A DNA stretch of 64,000 nucleotides. Source: CAINVV01 sp963663005 (lineage in GTDB: Bacteria > Bacteroidota > Bacteroidia > Bacteroidales > Prolixibacteraceae). The notes below the pieces were generated by a model. The model was not told where the DNA came from, did not search any database, and saw nothing but the letters and a program-made list of their open reading frames with translations. Location of the stretch: the NCBI GenBank assembly GCA_963663005.2, contig CAXXHH010000015.1, positions 434,001 through 498,000 on the forward strand, in the 5' to 3' direction. Each line of letters opens with the position of its first letter. Within the stretch, counting starts at the first letter, position 1. Position numbers and translations under genes: made by a program. This document shows positions 17,695 through 26,299 of this stretch, in pieces.

Positions 17695-17898
17695 GTGATG
17701 ATGGCTAAACGAAAAATTTCTCTGAATGAACTTTCTGAAAGAGTTGATTTGACATTATCAAACCTTTCATTCTTAAAGACTGGGAAGGCAAAAGCAATCC
17801 GCTTTAGCACCCTGGAAGCTATTTGTAAAGCATTAGACTGCCAACCATGTGATATTTTGGAATATGCAGATGACAATAAAAGTACAACCAACCACTAA
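17695..17898 (+). CDS. Small Cro/CI-type HTH regulator (YozG-like), N-terminal frameshift relative to family
   Basis: A DNA-binding protein of about 67 residues. The helix-turn-helix is ISLNELSERVDLTLSNLSFL, and the end CDILEY is typical of the family. Relatives usually begin MPIIVNLDVM(M/L)AKRK. Here ATG CCA ATC ATA GTC AAC is present at 17672-17689, but one base appears missing from the following CTA codon, so that start runs into a stop. Translation would have to begin at GTG 17695 or the ATGs at 17698/17701. The core fold is intact, so the protein may still work. Confidence 0.8.
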   Translation: MMMAKRKISLNELSERVDLTLSNLSFLKTGKAKAIRFSTLEAICKALDCQPCDILEYADDNKSTTNH

Positions 17899-17979
17899 AA
17901 GACGGTTTAATAGGTTGTGCAGCTAGTATAGAAGAAGACATTATCAAAAAAAGAGGTTGAAGATGCTCCCCATTCCGGT

Positions 17980-18915
17980 CTATTGGTCCATTAAAAGCTT
18001 TTTCACAACCTCGTCATAGTAGGGCTTTTCTTTCAGGCTTGAATGAGAACCCGGGAAATAGAGAATATCCACTTCTATAAAGTTGGGAAAATCGAAATCA
18101 CGCATCACTACCGCACAACGCATATCATTGGAAAGTCGGGTATTGTCAATCATCGGAAACTGAAAATAATCTATGGTGAACTCCTGGGTTACCATGTTAA
18201 CAAACTTCGCGTTGAGCGAGGTCTCAATATCCAGCCTCACATTAACCCTTTTTTCATCCACGTTATATCCTGATGCCTTCAAAAATACAACCCTTTTATA
18301 CACATTCGTCGTATTTCCAACTTTAACTGTATCGTAAAACACCTTTGAATCTTTCCAATCCATGGCAAACTCCTGAGAAAGTCCTGGCTTATATTTGACC
18401 GAATCGCCCTGGAAAGTAATAAACATGGTCTCCCTGGTAGCAGCTCCTTCGAGGCTGGAAATCTGTTTTGAAATAACATCTCCTGCCATTTTATACAACC
18501 GATTCCGGTATTCTTCCTTGAGCTTGATGTTTTTCTCGGAAGCGATTTGCCTGTCCAGGTAAACAAAAAGTGGCATCAAGTTGAGCGATTCATGGAAATT
18601 ATAGGCCAGCAGTTCGAGTTGCAGGATATTTTCATCCAATGAGTGGGAATCTTTCAAAATGGTGCCCAGAATAGAATTGAACATATCTTTCCTTAGAGCG
18701 CTTTCAGATTGTTCCCGACTACTCATCAATTCAGTGTAGAGCCTGATTTTCGAATCATTGTTCTGTCTGCCGTTCAGATAGGCAGAACCGAAATAGCTGA
18801 CCAATGCGATTGTCAGGGCTGTGAGCAGGCCACCAAGGGGATGCAAGATAATTTCTATCTTGTCCCATGTATCCCGTTTTTCCCTTTTGGGAACTAAAGG
18901 CTCTTCAGTATCCAT
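17980..18915 (-). CDS. Hypothetical single-pass membrane protein
   Basis: A 311-residue protein with a charged N-terminus, one membrane helix at about residues 30-50 (LGGLLTALTIALVSYFGSAY), then a helical region and a beta-rich extracytoplasmic C-terminal half. I do not recognise a family. The upstream gene's 3' end overlaps its start by 22 bp, which indicates coupled translation. Similar membrane-anchored proteins accompany sensing systems, but no function is proposed. Confidence 0.7.
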   Translation of the reverse strand: MDTEEPLVPKREKRDTWDKIEIILHPLGGLLTALTIALVSYFGSAYLNGRQNNDSKIRLYTELMSSREQSESALRKDMFNSILGTILKDSHSLDENILQLELLAYNFHESLNLMPLFVYLDRQIASEKNIKLKEEYRNRLYKMAGDVISKQISSLEGAATRETMFITFQGDSVKYKPGLSQEFAMDWKDSKVFYDTVKVGNTTNVYKRVVFLKASGYNVDEKRVNVRLDIETSLNAKFVNMVTQEFTIDYFQFPMIDNTRLSNDMRCAVVMRDFDFPNFIEVDILYFPGSHSSLKEKPYYDEVVKKLLMDQ

Positions 18916-19223
18916 TTGTCACCGGCTTTATTCATTAACAAATTGTAACGAGTTGATTTGTTGGATGAAAAAACCTCAAAACTAGCGTCCTTGTATCCAA
19001 CGACTCCAAGATTGAATTTCCCCACTTCCTTTATTGTTACAGAGTAGTAGCCGTTTTCATCAGTTTTTGTGGTACCCAATATTTTGTCTTTTTGCAAAAT
19101 TTGTACAACCTGATTGATCAGCGGCTTTCCGTCATCACCCTTAATTGTTCCATAAATCTCTCCCGAAAAAGATAGAATTGGGACGAACAATAAGAGTAAA
19201 ATAAGCATTCCTGTTGTTTTCAT
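18894..19223 (-). CDS. Secreted carboxypeptidase-regulatory-like (CarboxypepD_reg) domain protein
   Basis: A 109-residue exported protein with a signal peptide (MKTTGMLILLLLFVPILSFS) and one Ig-like carboxypeptidase-regulatory domain (GEIYGTIKGDDGKPLINQVV ... TKTDENGYYSVTI). The G-x-(V/I)-xD/KG...G and TDxxGxY patterns are clear. It is probably a small periplasmic binding or scaffold domain. It is first in a two-gene unit with the membrane protein described above. Confidence 0.8.
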   Translation of the reverse strand: MKTTGMLILLLLFVPILSFSGEIYGTIKGDDGKPLINQVVQILQKDKILGTTKTDENGYYSVTIKEVGKFNLGVVGYKDASFEVFSSNKSTRYNLLMNKAGDKWILKSL

Positions 19224-19348
19224 TGGGCCTTAATTTTTTAAAATTTAGCTTTTGAGTTCTAATTGGACTATAAATATAAGTCAAAAAAAGAAGGAATCCT
19301 TTTGCCGGGCAAATTTAACGCTAATCCACCAATAATAAATTTAGCCTG

Positions 19349-19460
19349 TTTCAACTTTCAAATATCAGGGGGGCTAAAGAGTCTGAAATCTTGCTATTTC
19401 AGACTCTTTAGCCCCCCTCTTTCGAAAACTTTGGTGGCATAGGTCAAAACACGGATCGGT
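19349..19460 (+). repeat. Dispersed tRNA-linked repeat, copy 4
   Basis: TTTCAACTTTCAAATATCAG starts the copy. A perfect hairpin (19368-19417) replaces the hairpins of other copies, then CTCTTTCGAAAACTTTGG, TGGCATAGGTCAAAACACGG ATCGG follow. The copy lies between the DUF4932 gene and the carboxypeptidase-regulatory-like gene and lacks the distal part seen in copies 1-3. Confidence 0.78.
19368..19417. terminator. Perfect 22-bp hairpin, probable bidirectional terminator or processed RNA structure
   Basis: GGGGGGCTAAAGAGTCTGAAAT pairs without mismatch with its complement across the 6-nt loop CTTGCT. It sits 64 bp beyond the stop of the minus-strand DUF4932 gene. It has no long T tract on either side, unusual for a simple intrinsic terminator. 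Confidence 0.6.
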
Positions 19461-19480
19461 CGCTTATGTAACCAGTTTGG

Positions 19481-20875
19481 TTATTTTTTTGTCTCAAAGT
19501 CTACCTCATACGTTTTTAATGGAATGCCATCCGGCGTTTTGAAATCTTTACCGGTTAAAACAAATTGATATTCTTGATTTGGCATCAACTGAACCTCCAT
19601 TACAAATGCCTTATTATCATTGGCAAAGTGAAAATTGTTAATCTTCGGAAAGGCTTGTTTCCCCTTTTTGCCATAGTTTACTGAATAACCTTTCGGGGAT
19701 AATGCCCTATCGAAATTAATCGTTATGGTTTTTGTTTGAGTATTTACATTTATATCATTATTTGAAAACTCGGTTATCGACTCGACCTTAGGTCTTTGAG
19801 CATCAAATTGACTAATCTTAACTGCAAAAGCTTTATAGGCATTTGACAGGTTTGGCATATAACTTTCAATTGTTGGATAAATGTCTCGTTGACTTTCGTA
19901 TTTTTTTAGCTCAGCAACAAGTCCTTTAATCCAAATAAAACCATTGTTCGACTCAGTATTTAGCATCATCTGCGTTTCCATTTCGCTAGCGCCATGGTCA
20001 ATATAGTATTTAATTGCTGTTGCCCGTACCAAGGCTTCATTTAGCATAATTTGCCAATCCCCATAGGCTTGCTGCCGACTCATCTCGTACTCCACCGCCT
20101 TATAAATTTCTTTCCCGCTTTCTTTAAAAGCTTCAGCGCCATCTGCTGAAAGGGGATTTACAAATGAATGATTATACTCGTGAATTATAGAAGGCAAATA
20201 TTCTTCTTGCTTACAAACAGGCATTCCAGATTCATCAACTTTCCAAATTCCCATTATTGCAAATACAGTATTTTCTGGGTTAGGAGGTGGGCAAGATAGT
20301 CCATAATTGTTACCGCCACAACCTGGGCTTATTATGATTGCGAATTTCTTGTCGGCCTTTCCGCCATAAAACGTGCGAAACCAATTCAAGTCCAGCTTTT
20401 CATAAGCCGAACTGAATCTGGTAGCAACTTCTTGAAACAACGCCTCATTCTCGTTGAAGAATTCCTCGCAGCTGGCATCTTTGTAAAATTTCTTCAATAA
20501 CCTAACAAATCTGACTGCATCGTCCTTACTCCATCTTTCAGGAACAGCCGTTGAAAAATCAATTTTCGGATTCAGCTCTTTATCAAGAATAATTGCCATT
20601 CTCACCACTGCGTCATATGAGATCCCCTTTTTTTCTCTTAGTTCTCTGGCAAATTTTACTAATTCATGATCCGAATATTTTCCAAAATGGCTTTCAACCT
20701 TATCTGTGTATTTTTTGAAGTACATCGCATTGTACTCTTCATTTCCTGCTAATCGAAAAACAATACTCAGTAGTTCTATCCTATTATCGATTTTTGGAAC
20801 TCCAACAAGACGATTTTCCTGAGCATAGTTTTGAAGACTCAAAACAACCAAGACAAAAACTATCAATTTTTTCAT
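19481..20875 (-). CDS. Secreted DUF4932 protein, probable zinc metallopeptidase
   Basis: A 464-residue exported protein with a signal peptide (MKKLIVFVLVVLSLQNYAQ). The HExxH zinc motif is HEYNH at 233-237. Glu281 in LNEALVRA, 44 residues on, is a candidate third ligand, as in gluzincins. The last ~90 residues form an Ig-like beta domain (ITINFDRALSPKGYSV ... TPDGIPLKTYEVDF). This arrangement matches DUF4932. The natural substrate is not known. Confidence 0.82.
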   Translation of the reverse strand: MKKLIVFVLVVLSLQNYAQENRLVGVPKIDNRIELLSIVFRLAGNEEYNAMYFKKYTDKVESHFGKYSDHELVKFARELREKKGISYDAVVRMAIILDKELNPKIDFSTAVPERWSKDDAVRFVRLLKKFYKDASCEEFFNENEALFQEVATRFSSAYEKLDLNWFRTFYGGKADKKFAIIISPGCGGNNYGLSCPPPNPENTVFAIMGIWKVDESGMPVCKQEEYLPSIIHEYNHSFVNPLSADGAEAFKESGKEIYKAVEYEMSRQQAYGDWQIMLNEALVRATAIKYYIDHGASEMETQMMLNTESNNGFIWIKGLVAELKKYESQRDIYPTIESYMPNLSNAYKAFAVKISQFDAQRPKVESITEFSNNDINVNTQTKTITINFDRALSPKGYSVNYGKKGKQAFPKINNFHFANDNKAFVMEVQLMPNQEYQFVLTGKDFKTPDGIPLKTYEVDFETKK

Positions 20876-20923
20876 ATTAGGAATTTATTTTAATTGCCTG
20901 TTAACGGGAGGAGGTCAGTAACT

Positions 20924-21130
20924 TTAGTTTTTAAGATTCCGATTTTTGGCGTATCGGATGAAATACAAAATCGAAAGAGTGACGATTATGACTACAATTC
21001 CAACGCCTAATCTGATTAGCCAATTTAACCAATCTTCGGGATGCCTTACCAACTGCACACAGATTATTGATATTCCAAATACCATCAATAGTCTGCTCAA
21101 AATAAAAGGACTAGAAAAGTGATCTTTCAT
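20924..21130 (-). CDS. Small membrane protein, hypothetical
   Basis: 68 residues with two hydrophobic segments (about 10-26 and 38-58) and a basic C-terminus (RYAKNRNLKN). It lies 48 bp upstream of the DUF4932 gene on the same strand and may be co-transcribed. No family recognised. Confidence 0.55.
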   Translation of the reverse strand: MKDHFSSPFILSRLLMVFGISIICVQLVRHPEDWLNWLIRLGVGIVVIIVTLSILYFIRYAKNRNLKN

Positions 21131-21653
21131 TAGGAAATGTCTTTTACAGGGTTAGAATCGCAAGTGCAATTCAATATTACATAAAGACGATTTAAGCCAC
21201 AAATAATTCAAAGAAATAATTGTCCCTGCTACCTTTTTTTATATCATGCATTTGAAACATGTACAATTTCCAGACATACACTTATTGGCTATTTAGTGTT
21301 AGGAAATTGCGTTTAGATGAATAAACAAAACCCGTTGCCGCTTTCCCTTTTCTTTACAATTTTCTTCGAAATGATATGTCCAAGGTTACTGATTATCTCA
21401 CGATCCTATTGGGCAATTGAGTCCTGAGACGGCCAATCACCTGCCTGAATCACTTTCTTTAAGGCAGAGAAACGCATTTTAGATGCTGCTCTTTTATTAA
21501 GAGAATTCACCCATAGGATTCAGCAATCCAATTATTTACTAATTTTAAATTGCCAGAACTAAAATTAGAAAAATTACATTCTCTTTTGCTGAAGATTTAT
21601 GAACTTATTAACGGATGAGTATTGAATACTAAAATAATAGGAGGGCATTCCAA
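21131..21653. other. 523-bp gene-poor region
   Basis: No complete gene is visible. A minus-strand open patch at about 21420-21520 reads NKRAASKMRFSALKKVIQAG before a stop, and a plus-strand patch near 21550-21617 reads LPELKLEKLHSLLLKIYELI. Both may be debris of lost genes. The end of the region holds the AGGAGG ribosome-binding site of the next gene. Confidence 0.4.
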
Positions 21654-22880
21654 ATGTTTAAATCGTTAAAAAGAATAGTGTACTATGTCACAAATATTGA
21701 AGAGGCTAAAAAGTGGTATACGGCAATTCTTAATGTTCGGCCATTATTTGATGCTCCTTCTGTGGCAATATTTCAGGTTGGAAATTGCTCCTTATCGATT
21801 GTAACCGGAAATCCACCGACACCGGCAATAAAAGGATTAAGCGAAACTTATTGGGAAGTTGATGATGTTGAATATGCATTTAACCGTTTAATAGAATTGG
21901 GAGCGATAGTTCATACCCCAGTAAGAGAAGCGTTTAACATTAAGACAGCCAAGGTTCTGGATCCGTTTGGAAATATCATAGGGATAACAGGAAATGCGAC
22001 TGACCCAAAGAAACAATCGGTTGAAAATCAACCGTCGCAAACCGCTATGACTGTAGCATTTTGCCGAGCTCTTGCATTTGTGGACGAAAGGGAAGAAATT
22101 AGAGGTGCTGATAGTTTGGCAGTGTTGTTTTTAAAGGATGAGGCAAAACAGTTATTAGCTAATTCAGAAAAAAGAAAATGGACAATTCAAAACTTGGTCA
22201 CATCAAATTTGTATGGGTATCTTATTTCTCGTACAAAATATTTTGACGACATTTTTAACAAATATTTATCTGAAGGAATTGAACAAATAGTCTTTCTCGG
22301 AGCTGGATACGATACCCGTTCCTTTCGCTATAAAGCATCAATAAAAAACACAAAAATATTTGAATTGGATATAAATTCTACTCAAAATAGAAAGCTAGAA
22401 ATCCTGAACAATGAAAGAATAGAAATTCCAGAACAATTATCTTTTGTAAGAATAAATTTTAAAACTGATAGTCTTGAAGATATATTAAAAGATGCAGGAT
22501 TTAGTACGAAGAAGAGGACCTTATTTATTTGGGAGGGAGTGGTTTATTATCTTTCACAAGAAACCGTAATTGAAACTTTGAAAAACATTATTAAAATATC
22601 TACCGAAGGAAGTGTAATATGTTTTGACTACTTGAAAGAAAAACTCGATTCAGTTAATTCGGCAGAACCATTCATGTCTTGGATTAATGAAAAAGAAATT
22701 GACCTGCTTTTAAAAGATCTGGGAATAAAAGTTATAAGACAAGTTGACTCGACAATGATGGAAATAAACTATCTCACACTTAATAATGGTGAAACTGGAG
22801 AAAAGACATTATCACAATTCAATTTCCTTGAAGGGGAAATATCTTCCTTTTGCCGGAAGAAAAGGTTTAACTACCAGTAA
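21654..22880 (+). CDS. Fusion of a VOC/glyoxalase-like domain and a class I SAM-dependent methyltransferase (LCMT/TIGR00027 type)
   Basis: A 408-residue cytoplasmic protein. Residues about 1-115 form a vicinal-oxygen-chelate domain (RIVYYVTNIEEAKKWYTAIL ... VLDPFGNIIGITG). Residues about 125-400 form a leucine-carboxyl-methyltransferase-like enzyme with the SAM loop FLGAGYDTRSFRY and IWEGVVYYL. The methylated substrate is unknown, and the VOC domain may bind it. A perfect Shine-Dalgarno AGGAGG stands 9 bp before ATG, uncommon in Bacteroidota, and the gene is AT-rich and isolated, suggesting transfer. Confidence 0.88.
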   Translation: MFKSLKRIVYYVTNIEEAKKWYTAILNVRPLFDAPSVAIFQVGNCSLSIVTGNPPTPAIKGLSETYWEVDDVEYAFNRLIELGAIVHTPVREAFNIKTAKVLDPFGNIIGITGNATDPKKQSVENQPSQTAMTVAFCRALAFVDEREEIRGADSLAVLFLKDEAKQLLANSEKRKWTIQNLVTSNLYGYLISRTKYFDDIFNKYLSEGIEQIVFLGAGYDTRSFRYKASIKNTKIFELDINSTQNRKLEILNNERIEIPEQLSFVRINFKTDSLEDILKDAGFSTKKRTLFIWEGVVYYLSQETVIETLKNIIKISTEGSVICFDYLKEKLDSVNSAEPFMSWINEKEIDLLLKDLGIKVIRQVDSTMMEINYLTLNNGETGEKTLSQFNFLEGEISSFCRKKRFNYQ

Positions 22881-23141
22881 ATTAACCTGCATCAGCCCAG
22901 TCGAATGTAACATCACCCTCACCCTGGAATATTGCATGAAGACCGAAATACAAGTATTTAGAAAATCATTGAAATTACTGATGAGGCAAGCATTTATATT
23001 TAAATCACAACATCTTAACTGTAAATAAAGACATAAGTAAGATTGCAATAATGGCAATTTGGGAAGCATATGAAAACGGATAAATCACTGTCCTGTGTTT
23101 TGAAAAAACTTGCCTCTTTTCTCCCAGTCTCTACTCAAGAA

Positions 23142-23702
23142 TTATTCCCCCATTTCTTTTAAAATTATCAGTGCCTTATCCCTTAATGGCTTTTGACGTT
23201 TTCTCCAGATGAAATAACCAACCAGCGCCGAACAACAAAGTATCAAAAAAATACTGCCAAAAGCGACAAGGATACGCATTTCCTGGCCAGCAAACGGGAA
23301 CCCCCTTTGCGCTGTGAAACTGAAGCCGAGCGCACAAAAAAGCATGGGAATGATTGTCAGGTAGGTTTTGGGTTGCCATAATGAGTACCTGCTTACTGCT
23401 TTTCTGAGCATTTCCAGGGTCGAAACCCCATAGTCAACACATTTGTATTCTTTATGTAAACTATTGAACAATAGTGCAAATGATAAAAAACTCAGAGAAA
23501 AGAACAAAAATCCGATTTTATCGATCTCCGGGCGATCAACGATTACTCCAACCAGGAATATTAGGAAATATAATGGGGTCAGAATCCACATGATCCATTT
23601 AGAAGAATTGGTTAATGCCAGGTATCGGGAATCTTCTCTTTTCAATCCTTTTACTAATTCTGCCAAATCCAATTCTTGATTATTGTATTGATTTGCTTTC
23701 AT
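23142..23702 (-). CDS. Membrane protein encoded with an ECF sigma factor
   Basis: 186 residues with a cytoplasmic N-terminal helix (about 1-30) and four hydrophobic segments in two pairs (about 35-72 and 115-170). It starts 3 bp after the sigma-factor stop codon, so translation is probably coupled. By position it may be the anti-sigma factor or a signal partner, but no zinc or known anti-sigma motif is seen. Confidence 0.72.
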   Translation of the reverse strand: MKANQYNNQELDLAELVKGLKREDSRYLALTNSSKWIMWILTPLYFLIFLVGVIVDRPEIDKIGFLFFSLSFLSFALLFNSLHKEYKCVDYGVSTLEMLRKAVSRYSLWQPKTYLTIIPMLFCALGFSFTAQRGFPFAGQEMRILVAFGSIFLILCCSALVGYFIWRKRQKPLRDKALIILKEMGE

Positions 23703-23705
23703 AAT

Positions 23706-24224
23706 TCATGAATATTGATTGATAAATTTTTGTTTAAGTTGTTCTTTTACTCTATGTATTTTGACCTTGACATTGGGTTCGGTAAGACCGACGACATCGG
23801 CTATCTCTCGCATGGAAAGCCCTTCAAATACAAGTGAAATCAGTATTCTATCTATAACTGACAACTGGTTAAGACATATTTCCAACTGTTCAAGCTGTTC
23901 TTCAATTTGAAATTTCTGTTCCTGGTCCCTATCATCGAGTAGAAGATTCAAGTTCTGAGGGACTTGATCGATGTAGAGTTTCTTATTTCTGTTGGCCATG
24001 CCAGAATGGCTTATCGAAGTATTGACGGCAATCCTGTAAATCCAGGTACTGATAGTGGAGTCACCTCTGAATTTATCGAGACTTTTCCAAATGTTTACGA
24101 GTACTTCCTGGTACATGTCTTTCTTGTCTTCCTCATTTGAACAGTAAAAGCGGCAGATTTTGCTTATCTTCCCGCTATTCTCTTCGAGGATTTCCTTAAA
24201 CCGTTTCTCTTTTAAATCGTCCAT
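23706..24224 (-). CDS. ECF-type RNA polymerase sigma factor
   Basis: 172 residues with sigma region 2 (DMYQEVLVNIWKSLDKFRGD and STISTWIYRIAVNTSISH) and region 4 helix-turn-helix (LSMREIADVVGLTEPNVKVK). It would direct polymerase to a small regulon including its own operon. It is transcribed divergently from the second sigma factor at 24402, sharing a 177-bp intergenic region. Confidence 0.93.
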   Translation of the reverse strand: MDDLKEKRFKEILEENSGKISKICRFYCSNEEDKKDMYQEVLVNIWKSLDKFRGDSTISTWIYRIAVNTSISHSGMANRNKKLYIDQVPQNLNLLLDDRDQEQKFQIEEQLEQLEICLNQLSVIDRILISLVFEGLSMREIADVVGLTEPNVKVKIHRVKEQLKQKFINQYS

Positions 24225-24290
24225 GATGGATGCTTTTTATCTATTTAGTCTGGGTAGGTAGTAAATGGTTACAAATTGAAGGTAATACTT

Positions 24291-24298
24291 TAGTTTTG
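24291..24298 (+). promoter_or_regulatory. Candidate -7 element for the sigma/FecR genes
   Basis: TAGTTTTG fits TAnnTTTG and lies 104 bp before the sigma-factor start in the divergent intergenic region. No TTG at correct spacing was seen, so confidence is low. Confidence 0.35.
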
Positions 24299-24401
24299 TC
24301 TAAATACAATATACAGACGAGTCACGCATTAGAGTGAACAGTGGGTTTGGAAATCAGATATTGATAATTACATTTGCAAATAACTACCGGACAATAAATT
24401 A

Positions 24402-24971
24402 ATGCATACGGAACGTGAGCTGGTCGATGGTGTTAAAGATGGATTGGCGAGTGCATTCGACCAGCTGTATGAAAATTATGCCAACCGGCTCTATTGTTTC
24501 GCACTTTCAATTTTGAAGTCAAAACAGGATGCTGAAGAAGTTGTGCAGAATACCTTTTATAAAATCTGGGAAAAGCGCCATACTCTTGAAAGTGACCAGC
24601 CATTCAAATCATACATCTTTAAGATTTCATACAATGTAACTGTCGACCTGCTTAGGGAGAGGTTAAAAGAAAAAAAATACAAGGACAATATACTAGGGAA
24701 AGCAACCACCAATTTCAATTTGGAAGAATCTATCGAATTTGGCGATTTACTAAATAGTGTCAACGAGATTGTAAAAGATTTACCGCCCCGTAAGAGTGAG
24801 ATTTACCAATTGAGCAGAGTCCATCAACTCTCATATAGCGAAATAGCCGAAAGATTGAATATTTCTGTCAAGACCGTTGAAAACTCTATTAATTTTTCTC
24901 TCAATTTCATCAAAAAAAGGCTTGGGAAAGATTCACTTTTGATCATTCTTTATGCAGCCCTTTTCCTGTAA
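24402..24971 (+). CDS. ECF sigma-70 factor of the polysaccharide utilisation locus
   Basis: 189 residues. Region 2 reads AEEVVQNTFYKIWEKRHTLE with PFKSYIFKISYNVTVDLLRE, and region 4 reads LSYSEIAERLNISVKTVENS. This is the Bacteroides family 1 type that pairs with FecR-like anti-sigma factors and SusC transporters carrying an STN domain. It probably activates the susC/susD/sulfatase genes when the transporter is occupied. Confidence 0.94.
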   Translation: MHTERELVDGVKDGLASAFDQLYENYANRLYCFALSILKSKQDAEEVVQNTFYKIWEKRHTLESDQPFKSYIFKISYNVTVDLLRERLKEKKYKDNILGKATTNFNLEESIEFGDLLNSVNEIVKDLPPRKSEIYQLSRVHQLSYSEIAERLNISVKTVENSINFSLNFIKKRLGKDSLLIILYAALFL

Positions 24972-25039
24972 TTAACCGGAGAAATATTTATTTCTATTTA
25001 AGGAGGGGGTACCACACTCCATCTGCGTAATACTTACAA

Positions 25040-26149
25040 ATGGGGAAAATGTCAAATACCGAAAAACATAGTCTTACTATTTCGATACTTATTCAAAAGT
25101 ATCTGAATGGGACTTGCTCCAGCGAGGAGGCTAGGAAAATCACTGAATTTTTCGAAGATCCAGTCAATGAGGCACGCATGCAAGAAGAGTTCGGATCGCA
25201 TTGGGATTCGATAAATGCGAAATTCAATCTCAAGGGTAGCAGTGTCGAAAATAAGGTGGTTCTGGATCAGATCTTAGATAAATTGCATCATCGCATAAGT
25301 CTGCATGAAGAACAAGCTGTCAGAAAGCGATTCAGCCAATCCAGGATTTTTTCAATATTCTCAAAGTGCGCTGCAGTTCTGGTTCTACCCCTCCTTGTTT
25401 ATTCGTTATTTCTAACATCCAGAATATCAAAATCCAATTTAGCAGAGGCAAGACAGAGTGTCTGGAAAACAGTGAGATCCACTACTGGCATGCAAACAGA
25501 TTTTGTATTACCCGACGGTTCGCATGTCTGGCTGAATTCGGGTTCCGAATTCAAATATCCAGTCCCATTTGCTGCAGATATAAGGCAGGTGGAGCTGAAA
25601 GGTGAAGCCTTTTTTGATGTAACCAAAGATCATGCACATCCTTTTTTGGTTCATGCTGGTAAGTTGAACATTGAAGTAAAGGGAACGCGATTTAATGTGA
25701 TCAGTTACGAAGATGAAAAGTCAGGTGAATTGGCTCTTGAATCTGGCAGTGTAAGGTTGTTCTCCGGAAACTACGCGGACAACAATACTCTTGCGACTCT
25801 CATACCTGGAGAAAGAGCTTATCTGGATATTTCTCAAAATAAGCTGACAGTCAGCAAGGTAGATGTAAGCAAATATACTGCATGGAAAGATGGATTGCTT
25901 GTTTTCAAGAATGACCGAATGGATGAAGTCGTTCTGAGATTGAGCAGATGGTTTAATGTGGAAATAATCCTGCAAAGCCCGGAGCTTAAAAACTATGTCT
26001 ATTCCGCCACCTACCGGGATGAAACCCTTTCCGAGATTTTAGAGTTGTTAAAAATATCCGCACCCATTAAATATACTATTTCAGACCGGATAAAGATGAA
26101 GGATAATTCGTTTTCAAAACGAAAAATATTTCTAACGAAGAGCAATTAG
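25040..26149 (+). CDS. FecR-family anti-sigma factor
   Basis: A 369-residue inner-membrane protein. The cytoplasmic N-terminal part (1-110) would hold the sigma factor. One membrane helix lies at about 112-130 (CAAVLVLPLLVYSLFLTS). The periplasmic FecR domain includes VWLNSGSEFKYPV and EAFFDV, and a C-terminal DUF4974 part contains MDEVVLRLSRWFNVEI. It would receive the signal from the STN domain of the SusC protein and release the sigma factor. It follows the sigma gene by 68 bp. Confidence 0.94.
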   Translation: MGKMSNTEKHSLTISILIQKYLNGTCSSEEARKITEFFEDPVNEARMQEEFGSHWDSINAKFNLKGSSVENKVVLDQILDKLHHRISLHEEQAVRKRFSQSRIFSIFSKCAAVLVLPLLVYSLFLTSRISKSNLAEARQSVWKTVRSTTGMQTDFVLPDGSHVWLNSGSEFKYPVPFAADIRQVELKGEAFFDVTKDHAHPFLVHAGKLNIEVKGTRFNVISYEDEKSGELALESGSVRLFSGNYADNNTLATLIPGERAYLDISQNKLTVSKVDVSKYTAWKDGLLVFKNDRMDEVVLRLSRWFNVEIILQSPELKNYVYSATYRDETLSEILELLKISAPIKYTISDRIKMKDNSFSKRKIFLTKSN

Positions 26150-26299
26150 GATGCCTATGGAATAAAGAAAACTTACCAAAAAACTAAAAAAATGAACAAA
26201 GGGATGTTGGAACCATCCCCTTGCAAATTGAATTCTTTTCATCGGTGAAGACAGAAAAGCAAACAGTTAATTTATTGTTAAATCAACCATTACAAATTT

